64,000 bases of DNA, from positions 63,443,001-63,507,000 of the forward strand of contig NC_064826.1 in NCBI RefSeq assembly GCF_024166365.1, in the 5' to 3' direction. This stretch comes from Elephas maximus indicus (Eukaryota; Chordata; Mammalia; Proboscidea; Elephantidae). Made by a program: the position numbers and the translations under genes. Under the pieces are notes generated by a model. The model was given only the letters and a program-made list of their open reading frames with translations. It was not told the DNA's origin and ran no database searches. Positions 22,140 through 34,236 of this stretch are shown piece after piece (positions within the stretch are counted from its first letter, which is position 1; every line of letters begins with the position of its first letter).

Positions 22140-24200
22140 TTGCTAACCTTTTGTATTACCTCTCTATAAACTACATGTCCATATCCCTTCTCCGTATTTT
22201 TCTTGTTGATTAACTAGAGTTCATTTTATGCTCTAGAATTAATTTCCTTTCAGTTTTATCTCCTATTTTCTCATCTATATATTAACTTTTTCAATAGTGT
22301 CCCTGTTGAACAGATACCTTTATTTTAATGTAAAAAAATTGAATTCTTTTTTTTGCCCTCGGTGTATGCCATCTGTTTAAGAAATCTTTCCCTGCCCTAA
22401 AGCTGTTTTTTTTTTTTTTTTTTTTTTACATATCAGTCTTGTAAAGGTATAGATTTATCTTGCACAATTTGGTCTTTAAACCCTGTGGAGTCCATCTTTT
22501 TATGTGGGATTGTCTAACGATCCAGTTTGAGCTTTCTGGATGAATTGGAGCTAATTTTCCCCATAAACCAAAAAAAAAAAAAAAAGACCCATTGCCATCA
22601 AGTCGATTCTGACTTATAGAGACCCTATGATTTTCCCACATCATCTACTAAACAACTGTTTCCCCCAATTTGTGGTGCCATCTTCGTTATATATTGTGGA
22701 GCTTATTGTATATCTCGGAAATATTTTAACGTAGGAAGTAACTATCCTTCAATGAATTTGATAGAACTTATCTGTAAGGCCATCCAAACTTGTGGTCTTT
22801 GATTACTTATTCAAGTTCTCTATTTTGTGTGTGTGCCAATTTTGACCATATATATATATTTTTTTCTTTCCTTCTAGAATTTAGTTGTTTCATTAAGGTT
22901 TTAAAGTTTGCTAGTGTATAGTTATTTATAACGATCTCATTGTTTTCGTATTCTCTGTGGCTTTCCTCGTTGTCTGGGTTCTCTCTCCTTTTTATTATAT
23001 ATTTGTTTATAAGCATCTCTCTCTCTTTTTTATCACTCTTGCCAGAAGCCTTTTTCATTTAATGTTTTTTTCAAAGAACCACATTTTAAATTTGTTGGTC
23101 TTGTCTATTTTTTTTAATTTCATTTATTTCAACTTTTAAACTCATAATCCTCTCTGACGTGTGTTTGCTGAATTATTTGAGAACATTTAATTCTGCTATA
23201 GAAGACAAGAAAAACAAATGGTAAGAATGGATAATAAGCACTGTATTTTTACACAAATAATGCGTGCCTTCTACATTTGTTTCCCAGACATGCCCACCCC
23301 CCCTTTTTTTTGTAAGTACGATATGCTAATTTGTTTTTACAGCAACATGTAAAAAAAATTTGGCATAACAGCATTTATGAAAATACCTCATTGGGGGAGG
23401 GTGTGGCTGGCAAACAAACATAAAAGGCTCGTGTTATTTCTGTAAAAATATGGTAGGTTAGTAACTGCGAAGTATGTTATATATAAAGTAACAGTGCACA
23501 TGTGTGCTTAACATAGGCTACTCATGTTTGTTTACTCATATTGCTTTTTAGTTATCCAAATCTCTATCTTCTCCCTAAAAGAGAAAAGCTGTAGCTTGTT
23601 TTTAATGCTGATCTCCTCTCGCCCCAGTCTTGTCAAAATTAACAAAACTTTTAGTTTTGGGTAGTTACTTAGAAATCTTAAGTTCTTTCTATCTGAGATC
23701 TTTTATATATCTTTAATTCTGGAGGATTTTTTTTTCAATATTTCTTCAAATATTTTCTCTTTTCTGTTTCCATTTTTTGTCTCTTCTGGGACTCCTATTA
23801 TCTAGATATTGATAATTCCTCCTCTGTATTTCTTAGTTTTTCTTTTCTGTTTTCTATCTTTTTGTCCTTTCTTGCTTCCTCTGGGAGAGCTTTCTAATCG
23901 TCTGACTTACTAATTAATTTTTAAGTTATGTCCGTCTTATTAATTTACTTATTTACTTCAACCATTGCGTTTTTCATAACTAGTATTTTCACTGGGTTCT
24001 TTTGTATGATTTCTTGACCTTTTCTTATATTGTCAATATATTTACGTAAGCTCTTCAATATATATTTTCAAGCTTAATTCGAATTCATCTGAGTTTCCCA
24101 ATCACACTGGCAGAGAGTATACTTTGTTTAGTTTGTTAGCTTTCTTTTGGAATACTTGCATTCTTCAGATGTCTAATTATCTTGGCCTGTGAGCTCCAGG
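22140..24200 (-). mobile_element. Degraded L1 block (antisense)
   Basis: T-rich sequence carrying antisense L1-like wording, for example TTTAAGTTTTCTATTTTGTG near 22815, TTTCATTAAGGTTTTAAAG near 22889, CTTCTGGGACTCCTATTATC near 23783 and TTTCACTGGGTTCTTTTGTATGATTTC near 23986. A SINE scrap interrupts it at 22569. Too decayed for a family name. Confidence 0.45.
22569..22631 (-). mobile_element. AfroSINE tail fragment
   Basis: A-run followed by GACCCATTGCCATCAAGTCGATTCTGACTTATAGAGACCCTATGA, the 3' end of a minus-strand SINE truncated at its 5' side. Confidence 0.75.
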
Positions 24201-25285
24201 TCCTGCTCCTGGAATAATCGGTCTGCTACTGTCTATTGAGGAATGGCCAAAGGCCAAGACTTATCTTTGTGGGTCCTGGTGAATTTAAGGAGAGTGGAGG
24301 GAGTAAGTCCTGGAGTAAAGACTCATTCATCATAGAAGTATCCTTGATATTTCCCTATGCAATTATTCCACCAGGAAAATTGAAACCTGAACACTTTTAA
24401 ACCTTGCAGAAAAAAAAGCCCTGGGACAAGACTACCCCCTATATAATAATCCACCAGTCATGCAGAATTGGAGAGGAAGGAAAGGGGGGAATAAATGCCC
24501 AGGATCTCTGCTAAATGCATACTTCTTTGTTTTCATAAACTCCTTACTCCATCAGGGTTTTTATGCTGCCTTCAGAGAATCCCATGGACACTGGCAGTGG
24601 TAACCAGACCTGTTGCCATGGCAATGTCTCAAGGCAATGAAGAGAGTCAAGAGCAGAACATCATAAAACACTTTCCTCCATCCTATTCTTTACTGTCTTT
24701 GGCCTGCAGCTGCTCTCTAGATCACTTACCCACCTCCGCCCCTGTTCAGCACACACGCTTGTTCAAGAAGCTTAGGGTATTCTTGTTTTTCTTTCTTTTC
24801 CTTTTTCCCCCATTAATTATTGATTCTTAAAATGCATTGTGCTCCCCTTGCTTCTATAGTTTCTCTAAGAATAATATTGGGAGTGGGAGTTAGCAGCCCT
24901 AATTACTTTGCCATCATGGCTGGCCCTACAATTTCTGCAGTACTGTGTCTTTCTCAGCTCTCTTCATTACTTGGTGCATAGTTGAATGGGTGGGTATTCA
25001 TGATCAGACCCCAATTCTTGAAAACTAACAAATGGAAGACTTACTATAAACAGTAGCAAGTTCAATCCTGCTTATTCTTCTCCAGCTCTTCAGTAGACCT
25101 CAAATGAGGCCTGATGTGACCATTGAGAGTCCATGAAAAAATTTTCCAAATGTGTTTAATTTCCCAAATATTCCCACAAAGACCATATTCCAAGTGGAGA
25201 TGCTGGAAACCAAGACCATGTGTGAAAAACCTAACAAAAGAAATCACTACAGAAAGAACCCCTTCTTTTCTGTGTGATTGTGGAC
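24201..25285. other. Intergenic stretch, nothing recognised
   Basis: No clear repeat. The 111-residue frame at 24495-24830 has no recognisable domain or splice context. Confidence 0.45.
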
Positions 25286-25468
25286 TGTTGTTTTTGTTAG
25301 GTATCATCTAGTCGATTTTCGACTCTACAGTGACCCCATGTGACAGAGTACAACTGTCCCAAAAGGTTTTCTGAGTTGTAGTCTTTACAGAAGCAGATTG
25401 CCAGGTCTTTTGTCCCTCAGAGCCACTGACCTTTCAGTTAACAGTGGAGCGCTTAACTGTTGCACCAA
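25286..25468 (-). mobile_element. AfroSINE copy, long form
   Basis: GTTGTTTTTGTTAGGTATCATCTAGTCGATTTTCGACTC tail, GTAGTCTTTACAGAAGCAGATTGCCAGG middle and the GGAGCGCTTAACTGTTGCACCA head, all on the plus strand for a minus-strand SINE. Confidence 0.8.
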
Positions 25469-28189
25469 ATTGTGGAATAGTTGTTCAAATTATCTTCCAC
25501 TTAGTTTTCTCACCACTAAAAAGGACAGGTTTATTTGCTATAAAGAATAAAAAAAAGAATAGGTAAGCTAATATCTATAGATTGATTTATATTGAGTACA
25601 AAGTGTCAATGATTGATGTTTGTCTTTTTTTGCTTTTCTTCCTAAATCATTCCTATTTAAGGGATACTCTCCACAGCTTTGGTCCCAGGATATCTTCTCT
25701 TGATGCACAGAAGCTATAAGGCATGAATGCAGTGGGAGAAACTACATCCAGCAAAATGCTTGCCACCTTAAGACTAACCACATGCCCTGGTGTGCAATAG
25801 TTTCCCTAGTTTGCAGCTGGGTCTCTGTTTAGGTGTAGGACCCCTGCATGGGAGACCCATGTGCTAGCTTTGATCAACAGTCTGGCAGGGCTGGATGGAG
25901 ACAGATTTCCTGATCTATCCTGAAGGTTGCTTTTTCATTAAGGACACCTCAACTAGTTTTACTGAATATTTATTCAAAGCTTCACTAGTAATACTCTGAG
26001 ATTTTGTTTGGAGGCAATGTATCCAAATTAAAATAAGACAATAGGCCTCTTAAACAAAGAAGGCTGCAGAGACATGCAGTAGCATCCCTGGTTGATGGGT
26101 AAGGGGGAGGGTATGTATTTAATATTTAGTGTCAGTGGAAGGATTTCTGGGAAAGTTAAATAGAGGGCATGGACTTTCTGTAAATAGACATTGATCAGTG
26201 AGCTCAGAGACTGACTGGTCAAGGTTTAAGATAATGGAAAATCTCTGAAGTCTTTCAGAGGTGCTTGTTAATCCAAATGGGGAAAGATATGATATTAGGC
26301 AACCTTCCTGGCCTAAGGTAGTTACAGTGTCAGTGGTTGTGTTTTCTCTACTACAAAGATCCATAGTATTCAGAAACATTAAACAGATGTTACTTCCATG
26401 TCCCAAAGAATAAAAAATAGTGTCAGTTCTTAATTTTCAAATGTGATTCTCTACCTTCCTTTGCCTTGATATACACATCATCATTTTTTTTTTTTTTAAT
26501 GTTTCTAGTTATTGCTTTCCCCATCCCTTTCCTACTCTTGTTCCCCACCAGTTATCTATGGGTTAGTTCTGTAAAGCCAGTTTTACACTAGTTAAGCTAG
26601 GAGTGGAGCATCTTCCCTCCTCTTTCAAAAATAACAAATAGAGTTCCCTTCTGAGTTCATCTGATTGTCTTTCTAAATATGGCTTCTACCCCTCTTTTTA
26701 TGAATAGTCTTACTTTAAACTCTGAAGTGTTAACTCCTCTGAGAAACAATTGAACTTTAGCCAATGGAAGAACCACTGTTTTAGTCCTTGTTGTAAAGAA
26801 AATGAGTCCCAGCTAAGCCTTTGTATAGAGATCTTGTTCTAAGAGTGGTCTCTTATAACTTCAGCTCTCCTGCCCAGAAAAAAAGAGGAGGGAGGATCAC
26901 ACTCAGCCTCCACCCCCAACCACGTGTGTCACTTTCTTTTTCTGTCCCGAAGATAACAGTGTGTACGATTTTAACGTAATGGCTCACTCAGTACTTTTAA
27001 ATTTTGTCATCCCTGAATCAGCAAAGAAGCAGTTGCCACTGCAAAGTAATTTTCCTTGGTAATGGCCATTAATAAATGCTCATGTATGGCCAAAAGCAAG
27101 GTATATGAAATATCTACTGAATAAATAAGTAATGAATGTATGAATAATGAGAAGAGATGGATCCCCATGATGATAGCATTTCTATCATGTCTTTTCTAAT
27201 GCCTTTCCCTCCTCAGGAACCATAATAACCACGCACATCAAAAGGCTTATTTTGAATCAGTCTGTAGTAGGGATCAAAGCAGGTGAGCAGCCAACCATCT
27301 GAGTACAAGTTACCCTCTTGGAGAATCTGATTTTATGGTACGATGAAAAATTCCTTTTGTTTTTCAAGGCCACGAGGTTAATAATATCTACTTGTATTGC
27401 CCTCTGGGACACAAAGGGAAAGATGTGGTCCTTAGGTATCCTTTCTGGAGAAAGAGTTCTCCAGATTTCTTGAGGCCAGCAGTTTTGGATGTTATCATAG
27501 AATGTGAAAAAAGAATGTGAAGAACCTACAAATTGCTTCTGTTCTCCTTTCTTAGTCCAACACAGTTCTCATTTAATCCTCATTTTTTCCATTTCAGGCT
27601 TTCTAAAACCAGAACCCAGTGCCGTCAATTTGAAAATTTTTCCAGCAGTGGCATTTATGCATTCTAATGGTATTTAATTATTTGCCTTTTATCCAGCCTT
27701 AGTCTCTCTTCCGAACTACATTAAAAACCAATGATTGTAACAATTCTAATGATCTGATGTGATGTGAAAATATTGGACAGCTCAAGTCTAATCCCAGAAT
27801 AATGGAAAAAAAAAAAAAAGAGCAATGAAAGGTTATGATACTTTTTTGCCCTAATTTCTATTCTGTGCTTTCCAAACTTAGGCAATATGGATTGACAGTT
27901 GTATGTGGCTCTTGCTTTAACAAGGGCATGAGAATACTGACACTGAGTATATAGGCAAATGGAAGACTGAAAATGGTTGGTTACACTAGTAAAGATGATA
28001 GCCTTGACATTTTTGTACACAGTTACTTTTGATTGTCTTTCCCTCTTCTGCAGTACAAGTAAGACGAGATGTTAGCTGCCCATGGCTGAAATGAATAAGA
28101 GCATGGAATGAGCAGGATGGATGAATTAATGAATGGAAAAGATGAAGAGTGTGTATCTTTAAAGAAAATACACAAATACACATCTTTTT
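25469..28189. other. Intergenic stretch downstream of CALCR
   Basis: No exon recognised. 25920-26410 is open on the minus strand in two overlapping frames (26028-26222 and 26119-26406) and has a retrovirus-like texture, but I could not place it in gag, pol or env and leave it unassigned. A pure A-run lies at 27804-27818. Confidence 0.4.
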
Positions 28190-29984
28190 TGCTTATAATA
28201 TAGTCTTTATTAATTTTCTGCATATACATAACAATTTTGGCATTATGCGTAATTCTATAATAAGCTATTTTGTTTTCTTGATATCTTGCTATAAGCGCAA
28301 TATACATCTATAATATCTTAGCAATATATTATAACATTAGTACTAGAGCTGCCAGAAATACTCTGTTTTCCACATTTGTAAACACAAACACGAATAGCAC
28401 TACACAAACACTTATTGGAAAAATACCTTCTTTTCGACTCCCTTACATTCAGTAAAGGAGACATAAACTATTTTTTGTATCCAAAATACATTTTCATTCT
28501 GGAAATATAATTTTCTTTGGGTGCATTAAAAAATATAATCAGAACAAATCATTTGATTGTCTTTCCAAAGCTTACTCATTCTTAAAAGGCAGTGGCATAA
28601 GATGACACAGAGGAGACTTGAGATTTGGAGGGTTTCCCTGTATCTCTGCATTTCTCTTCCACACCTCATTTAGCATACAAATTAAATAATGGAAACTCTG
28701 ATTACTGTTGCGAATTCACAGATTAATTTCAGGTGCCAGTAATGATGATCCTGGTTTAGTCAGGGATTTTTGAAGAAGAGAGATGTGGGGATATAATATT
28801 GGGTTTTAATGAGACACTCTGCTTTTATATAACATGAATTGATAAACAGTTAAACTTGTAGCATTTCCTTTTTTTTCTCCCATTCTGCTAATAGCAGCAA
28901 ACAAGAGGTCAACTACGAACTAATTCTAATTAGCCCTACTGAGTCTTCCTGGATAAAACAGATCTTGTTAAGCTTTGAAGCTGGGTGGAAGGCAGTTAAT
29001 GGACTTATATGGAGTCTTTTAATTACCAGTCTTAAACAAATTTATCTTGTGCTGCTAGATAGCACCCGGGGCAAGAGGTAATTTGCTTTAGAAACCTCGG
29101 AGTGATTTGCTTTATAAATTCTGGAGCTTAGGAATGTGGAAAACTCTTTAAAAAGGGTATTCTCTTCCACTAGGAATTATAGTTTTGTGAAAAATTTAGC
29201 AATGGATTCTTTCTGACCTCTCGATTTATAAATGTCTTCTCAAAGCACATTCAGGGTGAAGGCCAATTCCTTACAGCAGTTAGGGCCTGCCCAATGGACA
29301 GGATTATCCCAAAACAAGCTGAGCCTACAGTACTAATAAACCAATTAATGAATTGGCCCAGATAATGTTTTCAGCAAATTAACTTTAAATTTCTTTTTCA
29401 TTCAAGCATTACATCTTCGTGCCAAATACAGGGCTTTCCCCCCATACTCTTGTCACCTTTATTTTAGAAAGCCACCTTGCCTTGTGCAGTCGACATAGTG
29501 TAGATGGTAAAATCTGAGGAAGGTCAGAAATGATTGAAGTAAGAAAAATTTAAAGATCAGATCCATAGTTCAATACAGAAATACTCTAATTAAAAATTTA
29601 GAGTTAAAAGGGAGAAATATTGACAGTGATTTTAATTTTTCAAAGGTATAAACGGCTCAGGATTAACACAGAGGACCCTGTATATGAGCTATGTCAATTT
29701 AATTGCGTTTTTCTTGGATACCTTGCTCTCATTACTGTGATATCCATATCTAAGTTTTGGACGAATAATAGAGCTCACAAGTAGCAGTGGGAGACTCCAT
29801 TCCTAAACTGTCTCCCAAAGCGATAGTGCCAAATACAACTTTCCTCAGATTCACTATGGACAAATTCACTTAATAATTCTTTACGAATGATAAGCTTTGC
29901 TTGGGGTAGGGGTGGGGGGAAAGGAAATAACTTTCCCCCAGGAAGCGAAGGCTCAGCGATTACAAGGCTGTTGTTGTTTCATAT
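28190..29984 (-). other. CALCR: CALCR 3' untranslated region (inferred)
   Basis: The 1.8 kb downstream of the TAA stop has no SINE or RTE copy, unlike nearly every other stretch of this size here, which fits selection against insertions in a 3' UTR. It ends near the AATAAA described separately. The human CALCR 3' UTR is of similar order in length, from memory. The exact cleavage site is not visible. Confidence 0.7.
28206..28211 (-). promoter_or_regulatory. Candidate poly(A) signal AATAAA of CALCR
   Basis: On the minus strand AATAAA occurs here and is followed 25 to 45 nt downstream by a GT-rich stretch (GATGTGTATTTGTGTATTTT, about 28157-28176), the normal arrangement for cleavage and polyadenylation. 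An earlier AATAAA at 29458-29463 lacks an equally clear GT-rich element and would give a short 3' UTR. Confidence 0.6.
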
Positions 29985-30221
29985 TTAAGCAGCTGACTCT
30001 TGCTCAACGATTTCCAGGCCGATGACCTCGGGGCCTTCCCCGCCATTTTCGTTGGCCGCTGCGTCTCGCGGCTGCAGATGGCAGATGAAAACGGGGATAT
30101 TGTCATCGTTGGCAACCGGTGGAGCGACGGGCGCCGCCGGGCGGTTGTTGGGGCGGCGTCCCCAGCGGTCGTCCCACTCCATCTTAAACTGCGCCCAGTG
30201 GCGCTTCACGGTAGCTTGGAC
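29985..30221 (-). CDS. CALCR: CALCR terminal coding exon: helix 8, cytoplasmic tail, stop
   Basis: This exon encodes VQATVKRHWAQFKMEWDDRW, a GRRPNNRP basic segment, an Ala/Pro-rich spacer, then NIPVFICHLQP and a tail ending EIVEQESAA with a TAA stop at 29985-29987. It follows CAG at 30222-30224 and begins in phase 0 with Val, completing the class B E-V-Q helix 8 motif begun by the mini-exon. The tail carries arrestin and trafficking determinants in the known receptor. The spacer is diverged from the human poly-Ala stretch. The exon is strikingly GC- and CpG-rich against AT-rich surroundings. Any longer frames on the opposite strand here are shadows. Confidence 0.96.
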   Translation of the reverse strand, partial: VQATVKRHWAQFKMEWDDRWGRRPNNRPAAPVAPPVANDDNIPVFICHLQPRDAAANENGGEGPEVIGLEIVEQESAA

Positions 30222-32601
30222 CTGGAAAAAGAAAAAAAAAACGTTGTTTTTCTACAGTTGCCAGAAGTGACCCGAGCAAAGTTTATAAGCACACTTCTTG
30301 AGGTTATCAGAGGTTAAAGGAGGTAGAAGTATAATTCTGATCTAAAGGAGCTGCTCTGGATATATCGTGGCTGGGCAAGACACCATCTTGGAAGAAGAAT
30401 TTGCAAACTACACAGCTGAGTTACCTCCCTAAACTACCATTGCCAAGGTTATTTGATAATTTGAGCAATGGTTTCTTCTTAGCTCTCATATTCAATGGAT
30501 GAAACTTGAGTTGGTTTCATATTCTATGTAACATATATGTCATATTAGGGAGAAAAGTTTAGTAAACTTTTCATGTGCTAAAACCCCGGAGAAGGTAGAC
30601 GTTCTTATCTAAATCTTACACCATATGTATGCAAACCATAGGACAGTTCAGGATTTTATGATATTGGTCTCACACTGTGGATTTTCCCTAATCCAGCATG
30701 GCTTGAGATGGTGTGTGCCCAATAAAATTCTATCCTCTGGTTAATGGAGTGACAACATTATAAGAATAAAATTTCAATCTTTTTCTGTTTAAAGTCTTCT
30801 AATATGTAAACAAACTTAACAAACGTGTCTTATAAATTTCAAAACAAATAAGAATATCATATACTATATTGAACACAAGGGGTGGAGAAGACATGAAAGT
30901 TAGGGAGCTCTGTATTTATCTACATAGTTAAGAAGATGTCAGACCATCAAGAAATGTCTGTATTTCTCATGGGAAGGAATCCTGCGGTCCCTGAAACTGT
31001 AGGAATGAAAAGGGATTTTGGCAAGTTACTACAGGAAGTTGCTGCAGTAATGGTGCAGATACTAGAAAATTCTGTCTTTCCTTTACTAGCAGCATTCTTC
31101 TCCAACTGAACCCAGGAGTCAAGGGTCACGGTGGGAACTTCTGAAGACTGGAACTGAAAAGAGGATTTGTTTCTCATGGTCATTGTCATAGCCAGGAAGG
31201 CAGAGACAGTGGTCTCTGGGTTTGAGTCCCGGTTTGTTTGTTGGATTTTTTTTTTTCTAACTTCTTAGAATTTTCTCCTTTGTAAGAAACTAATTCAAAG
31301 AGCTATTGGTAAGATTTATTAGGATTATTTAAAGCACCTACTGTGGTGCTTGGTTCACAGCAGTATTAATTTTCCTCTTTTTTTCATACTCTCTCCCCAT
31401 GTTGGCTCCCAAGGATTTTCTAGTCAATGGGGCTGGACTGAAAGAATCAAATATCTCCTTTATGTCTTTTTAGCAGCTTCAGGCTCCTATCTGGCTTGTT
31501 TTTTTCTGAGGACTACTTTAGTTGAAAGTTGACTCATGCAAGTGTCTTGCCTTCTATGGTTTTCTAAGCACGTTACTAAAAGTGGTACAGATATGACCTG
31601 TAATATGCATAGAGGGAGAAAGATGGGGAGAGGGACAAGCTGCAGGAATAGAAGAGGCAGAGGTAAAGAAGAGTAAAACAGTGAAGAGGAGAATCAAAAG
31701 GCTCAATTAGGACAGTTTGCCTAACTACATTTAGTGCTGAATAACTGAGTATTGACTAGTTTATTATTTTAACTCCACACAGTGCCTTTCCTGCAGGAGA
31801 TGAAAAACTCAACAAGTAATCCATTTCCTCCTCTTACTTAAATCTTATGAAAATCCAATGGTGGAGCATGGATTTACCTCCTACAGGCAACGTCCCGAGA
31901 CAAAGCCAACTGACAGCTGCCATGGATTGAACATCTCTTAAATACCAAGACCAACCATATAGTTAAAACTTGCAGGGGTATTTGGAAGTATCCAGGGTCA
32001 ACAGGTAGACAGGCGCAAGTTTACAATAAGTTTGCAAAAGTGCCCAGAGAAAAAAATCCGAAGTCTTTGTTTTTGTCTCATCTGTCATTTTAAAATAATT
32101 CCCAGCAGAGTATTCATGTGTGTTAATGAAGTATCCAGAAAGCATGAGGTCATAGGGTTTGAAGTCTATTTTAATTTTTAAAAATTTATTATTACAGAAA
32201 GTTTTGTACTCCAAAATTATACTTTCATTGTACTCCAAAATTATAACCTACCTTTTTGTATGGAGATGGCAATCTGCTTCATTTGGTAAACCATACATAC
32301 AAAAACAGGCCCTTAGCTGAATGTAATACACAGTTCAATAATTATAGTTTAATAAAGGTGATTATCTTCTACAATACCACAGGTTGAACTTAATGCTGCT
32401 CTGATATCAAGAATTGACATTGAATCTATTTGAAAAAACAGGGAGATTTTTATTCCCAAAAAGCATCATAAGGGTTATGAGTTGCCAATGGGTTTAGCAT
32501 GGCATACAAAATTTTGAATTATATACATTCATTACTCATTATAAAAGCAATTAACACAAATCAATTTACTTTTTAAAAATTATATCAGGAAAGTTTATTG
32601 T

Positions 32602-32649
32602 TCCCTGCTGCTGTCGAGTCGATTCTGACTCATAGTGACCCTATAGGGC
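32602..32649 (-). mobile_element. AfroSINE tail scrap
   Basis: CCCTGCTGCTGTCGAGTCGATTCTGACTCATAGTGACCCTATAGG, only the 3' 45 bp of a minus-strand copy. Confidence 0.75.
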
Positions 32650-32848
32650 CTTGGTCTGATGGCTGGAAGACCTAAGCATTAGACCTAGCTCTATTATTAA
32701 CTTTTTTTTTTTTTCTGTAAGGCTGGTATATATGATCCTCAGTTTCTACATCTGTGAAAAAGAATCTTCATGGTTGAATTAGAATGGTCTTGTCTTTCCA
32801 ATTTCATTTCCTGTTAAATTCATTGTAAGTATCTATAGTTATGTACTA

Positions 32849-33024
32849 AGGTTCCTAGGTGGTGCAAATGATTTGCACTTGATTGCTAACCTAAAGGTTG
32901 GTGGTTCAAATCTACCCAGGGGTACTGGGGAAGAAAGGGCCCGGAAATCTGTTTCCATTACGATTATAGCCAAGAAAATCCTATGGAGCAATTCTACTCT
33001 GTAACACATGGGGTCACCATGAAT
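32849..33024 (+). mobile_element. AfroSINE copy, long form
   Basis: GGTTCCTAGGTGGTGCAAATGATTTGC head, GGTTGGTGGTTCAAATCTACCC B-box area, GAAAGGGCCCGGAAATCTG middle and CTATGGAGCAATTCTACTCTG. The tail has been replaced by a GGAA-rich run. Confidence 0.82.
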
Positions 33025-33072
33025 CGAGGAAGGAAGGGAGGAGGGAGGGAAGGAAGAAAGGAAGGAAGGAAA
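33025..33072 (+). repeat. GGAA/GGGA simple repeat
   Basis: Imperfect (GGAA)n/(GGGA)n tract of about 48 bp growing out of the 3' end of the preceding SINE. Confidence 0.9.
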
Positions 33073-34194
33073 TGCACTAATGGAAAGTGAGAATTGGAGC
33101 AATAAAAACCTTGGGTGTGATGTTGAGGATGGAGATGGTTGACAGGTTTCATGCAGAACAGCAAAATATTTTAGGTATGCACTAAAAATTATTTAAAGAA
33201 TAGAAAGTAAATTAAATAGCCAGTTGGTTAAGATTGGAAAAATATTTCTAATTCCTAACAGGAAAATAATATCTAAATCTCTTAAGAAAATATGATTTGC
33301 CTTGGTATAGAATTATTTACTAAGGAGAAATTAAGACAAAAAAGACCAAAGTTATGTGGTCCTAGGAAAGTGTAATAACAAACCTCCATGGGGGAATCAT
33401 AAGCATAACGTAATGAAGGATAAGAAGAATTAGTTAATTGAGAATTAGGAAATTTGGATTCCAGTCCTACTTATAACCACACGGCATTTTTCAAATTCAG
33501 TTTCTCATCTGAAAAATGAGTGGGCTTTCTAATTATGTTTCCTGAAGTCCTGGAAGTTCTTTGGAAGAAATTCTGGAGGCTAGAACACCTCCATTTTTAT
33601 CTGTTTTACAAATTGGGCTTCCAGGAAAGACTTTTTGGATGAATGCGTACATGGCTAAAAATGCATGAAAACATTGGCCATACGTATCTCTAGATTCTAC
33701 TGATCTAAGTATTCAGATAACAAGTTATTTACTGGCGAATCCTTTTTAAGTCTTACTTGTGGGGTGATTTTTTAAATGTTGAATAAATGGTTTGATGCTG
33801 GCACCAACCAACTGGGAAAGGAGATAGTGAACCAGTACAAACTGGTTGGAGATCACTCTGTCCTAGCAAGGGATGTGGTCTTCCAAAGCAAACCGGGACA
33901 TGACTTCTTTTTCTATAGGCATGCAGAATAACTTTCACTATTGCTCCTGGGGATGCTGACCAGCTCAAGTTGCAACCCAAGAAAATTAAAACTTATCTGC
34001 CTATCTTGGAAATACATATGATTGTACCACACACCCATAGATAAGATTGGGATAAAACACAGTCCTGGTAGCCCTGAAACCCTACATGGTAAAACAAGGA
34101 AGGGAGATCAAATGAAATGTGTATGAGGTCCTTGGGAAACTGTAGAGTGTTGACCTCATGTAGACAGGTGACGTTATTATATAAAATGCATTAC

Positions 34195-34236
34195 CTCCTT
34201 GTTCCAGAAGCAGTAGATAGAAGCCACAAAAAATCC
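34195..34236 (-). CDS. CALCR: CALCR 42-nt mini-exon: TM7
   Basis: This exon encodes GFFVASIYCFWNKE, 14 residues of TM7 running into helix 8. It was located by matching the human segment GFFVATIYCFCNNE. The acceptor reads TTTAG-GGA and the donor GAG-GTAATG; both phases are 0, so skipping it removes 14 residues without a frameshift. An isoform of calcitonin receptor lacking exactly this exon is known from other mammals and is poorly trafficked. Two residues are unusual: Trp where human has Cys, and Lys where human has Asn next to the conserved Glu. The first Asn of the usual N-x-E motif is kept. A GTAATG donor is slightly weaker than GTAAGT. Confidence 0.95.

Larger units (their letters stand above)
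30222..34194 (-). other. CALCR: CALCR intron before the terminal exon
   Basis: An intron of 3973 nt from GTAATG at 34194 to CAG at 30222. The acceptor is preceded by a T/C-rich tract. It holds two SINE pieces and a GGAA-type simple repeat; otherwise nothing is recognised. Confidence 0.9.

Noticed and set aside
24495..24830. 111-residue plus-strand frame as an exon
   Set aside because: No recognisable motif, low-complexity Phe/Leu end and no matching acceptor or donor logic.
26028..26406. Retrovirus-like minus-strand frames
   Set aside because: The texture is suggestive but no Gag, protease, reverse transcriptase or Env motif could be identified.
29458..29463. AATAAA as the CALCR poly(A) signal
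   Set aside because: It is possible but lacks a clear GT-rich downstream element and leaves a much shorter 3' UTR than expected; kept only as an alternative.
30000..30317. Plus-strand frames opposite the CALCR tail exon
   Set aside because: The minus strand encodes the recognisable receptor tail; the plus-strand frames exist only because the exon is GC-rich and poor in stops.
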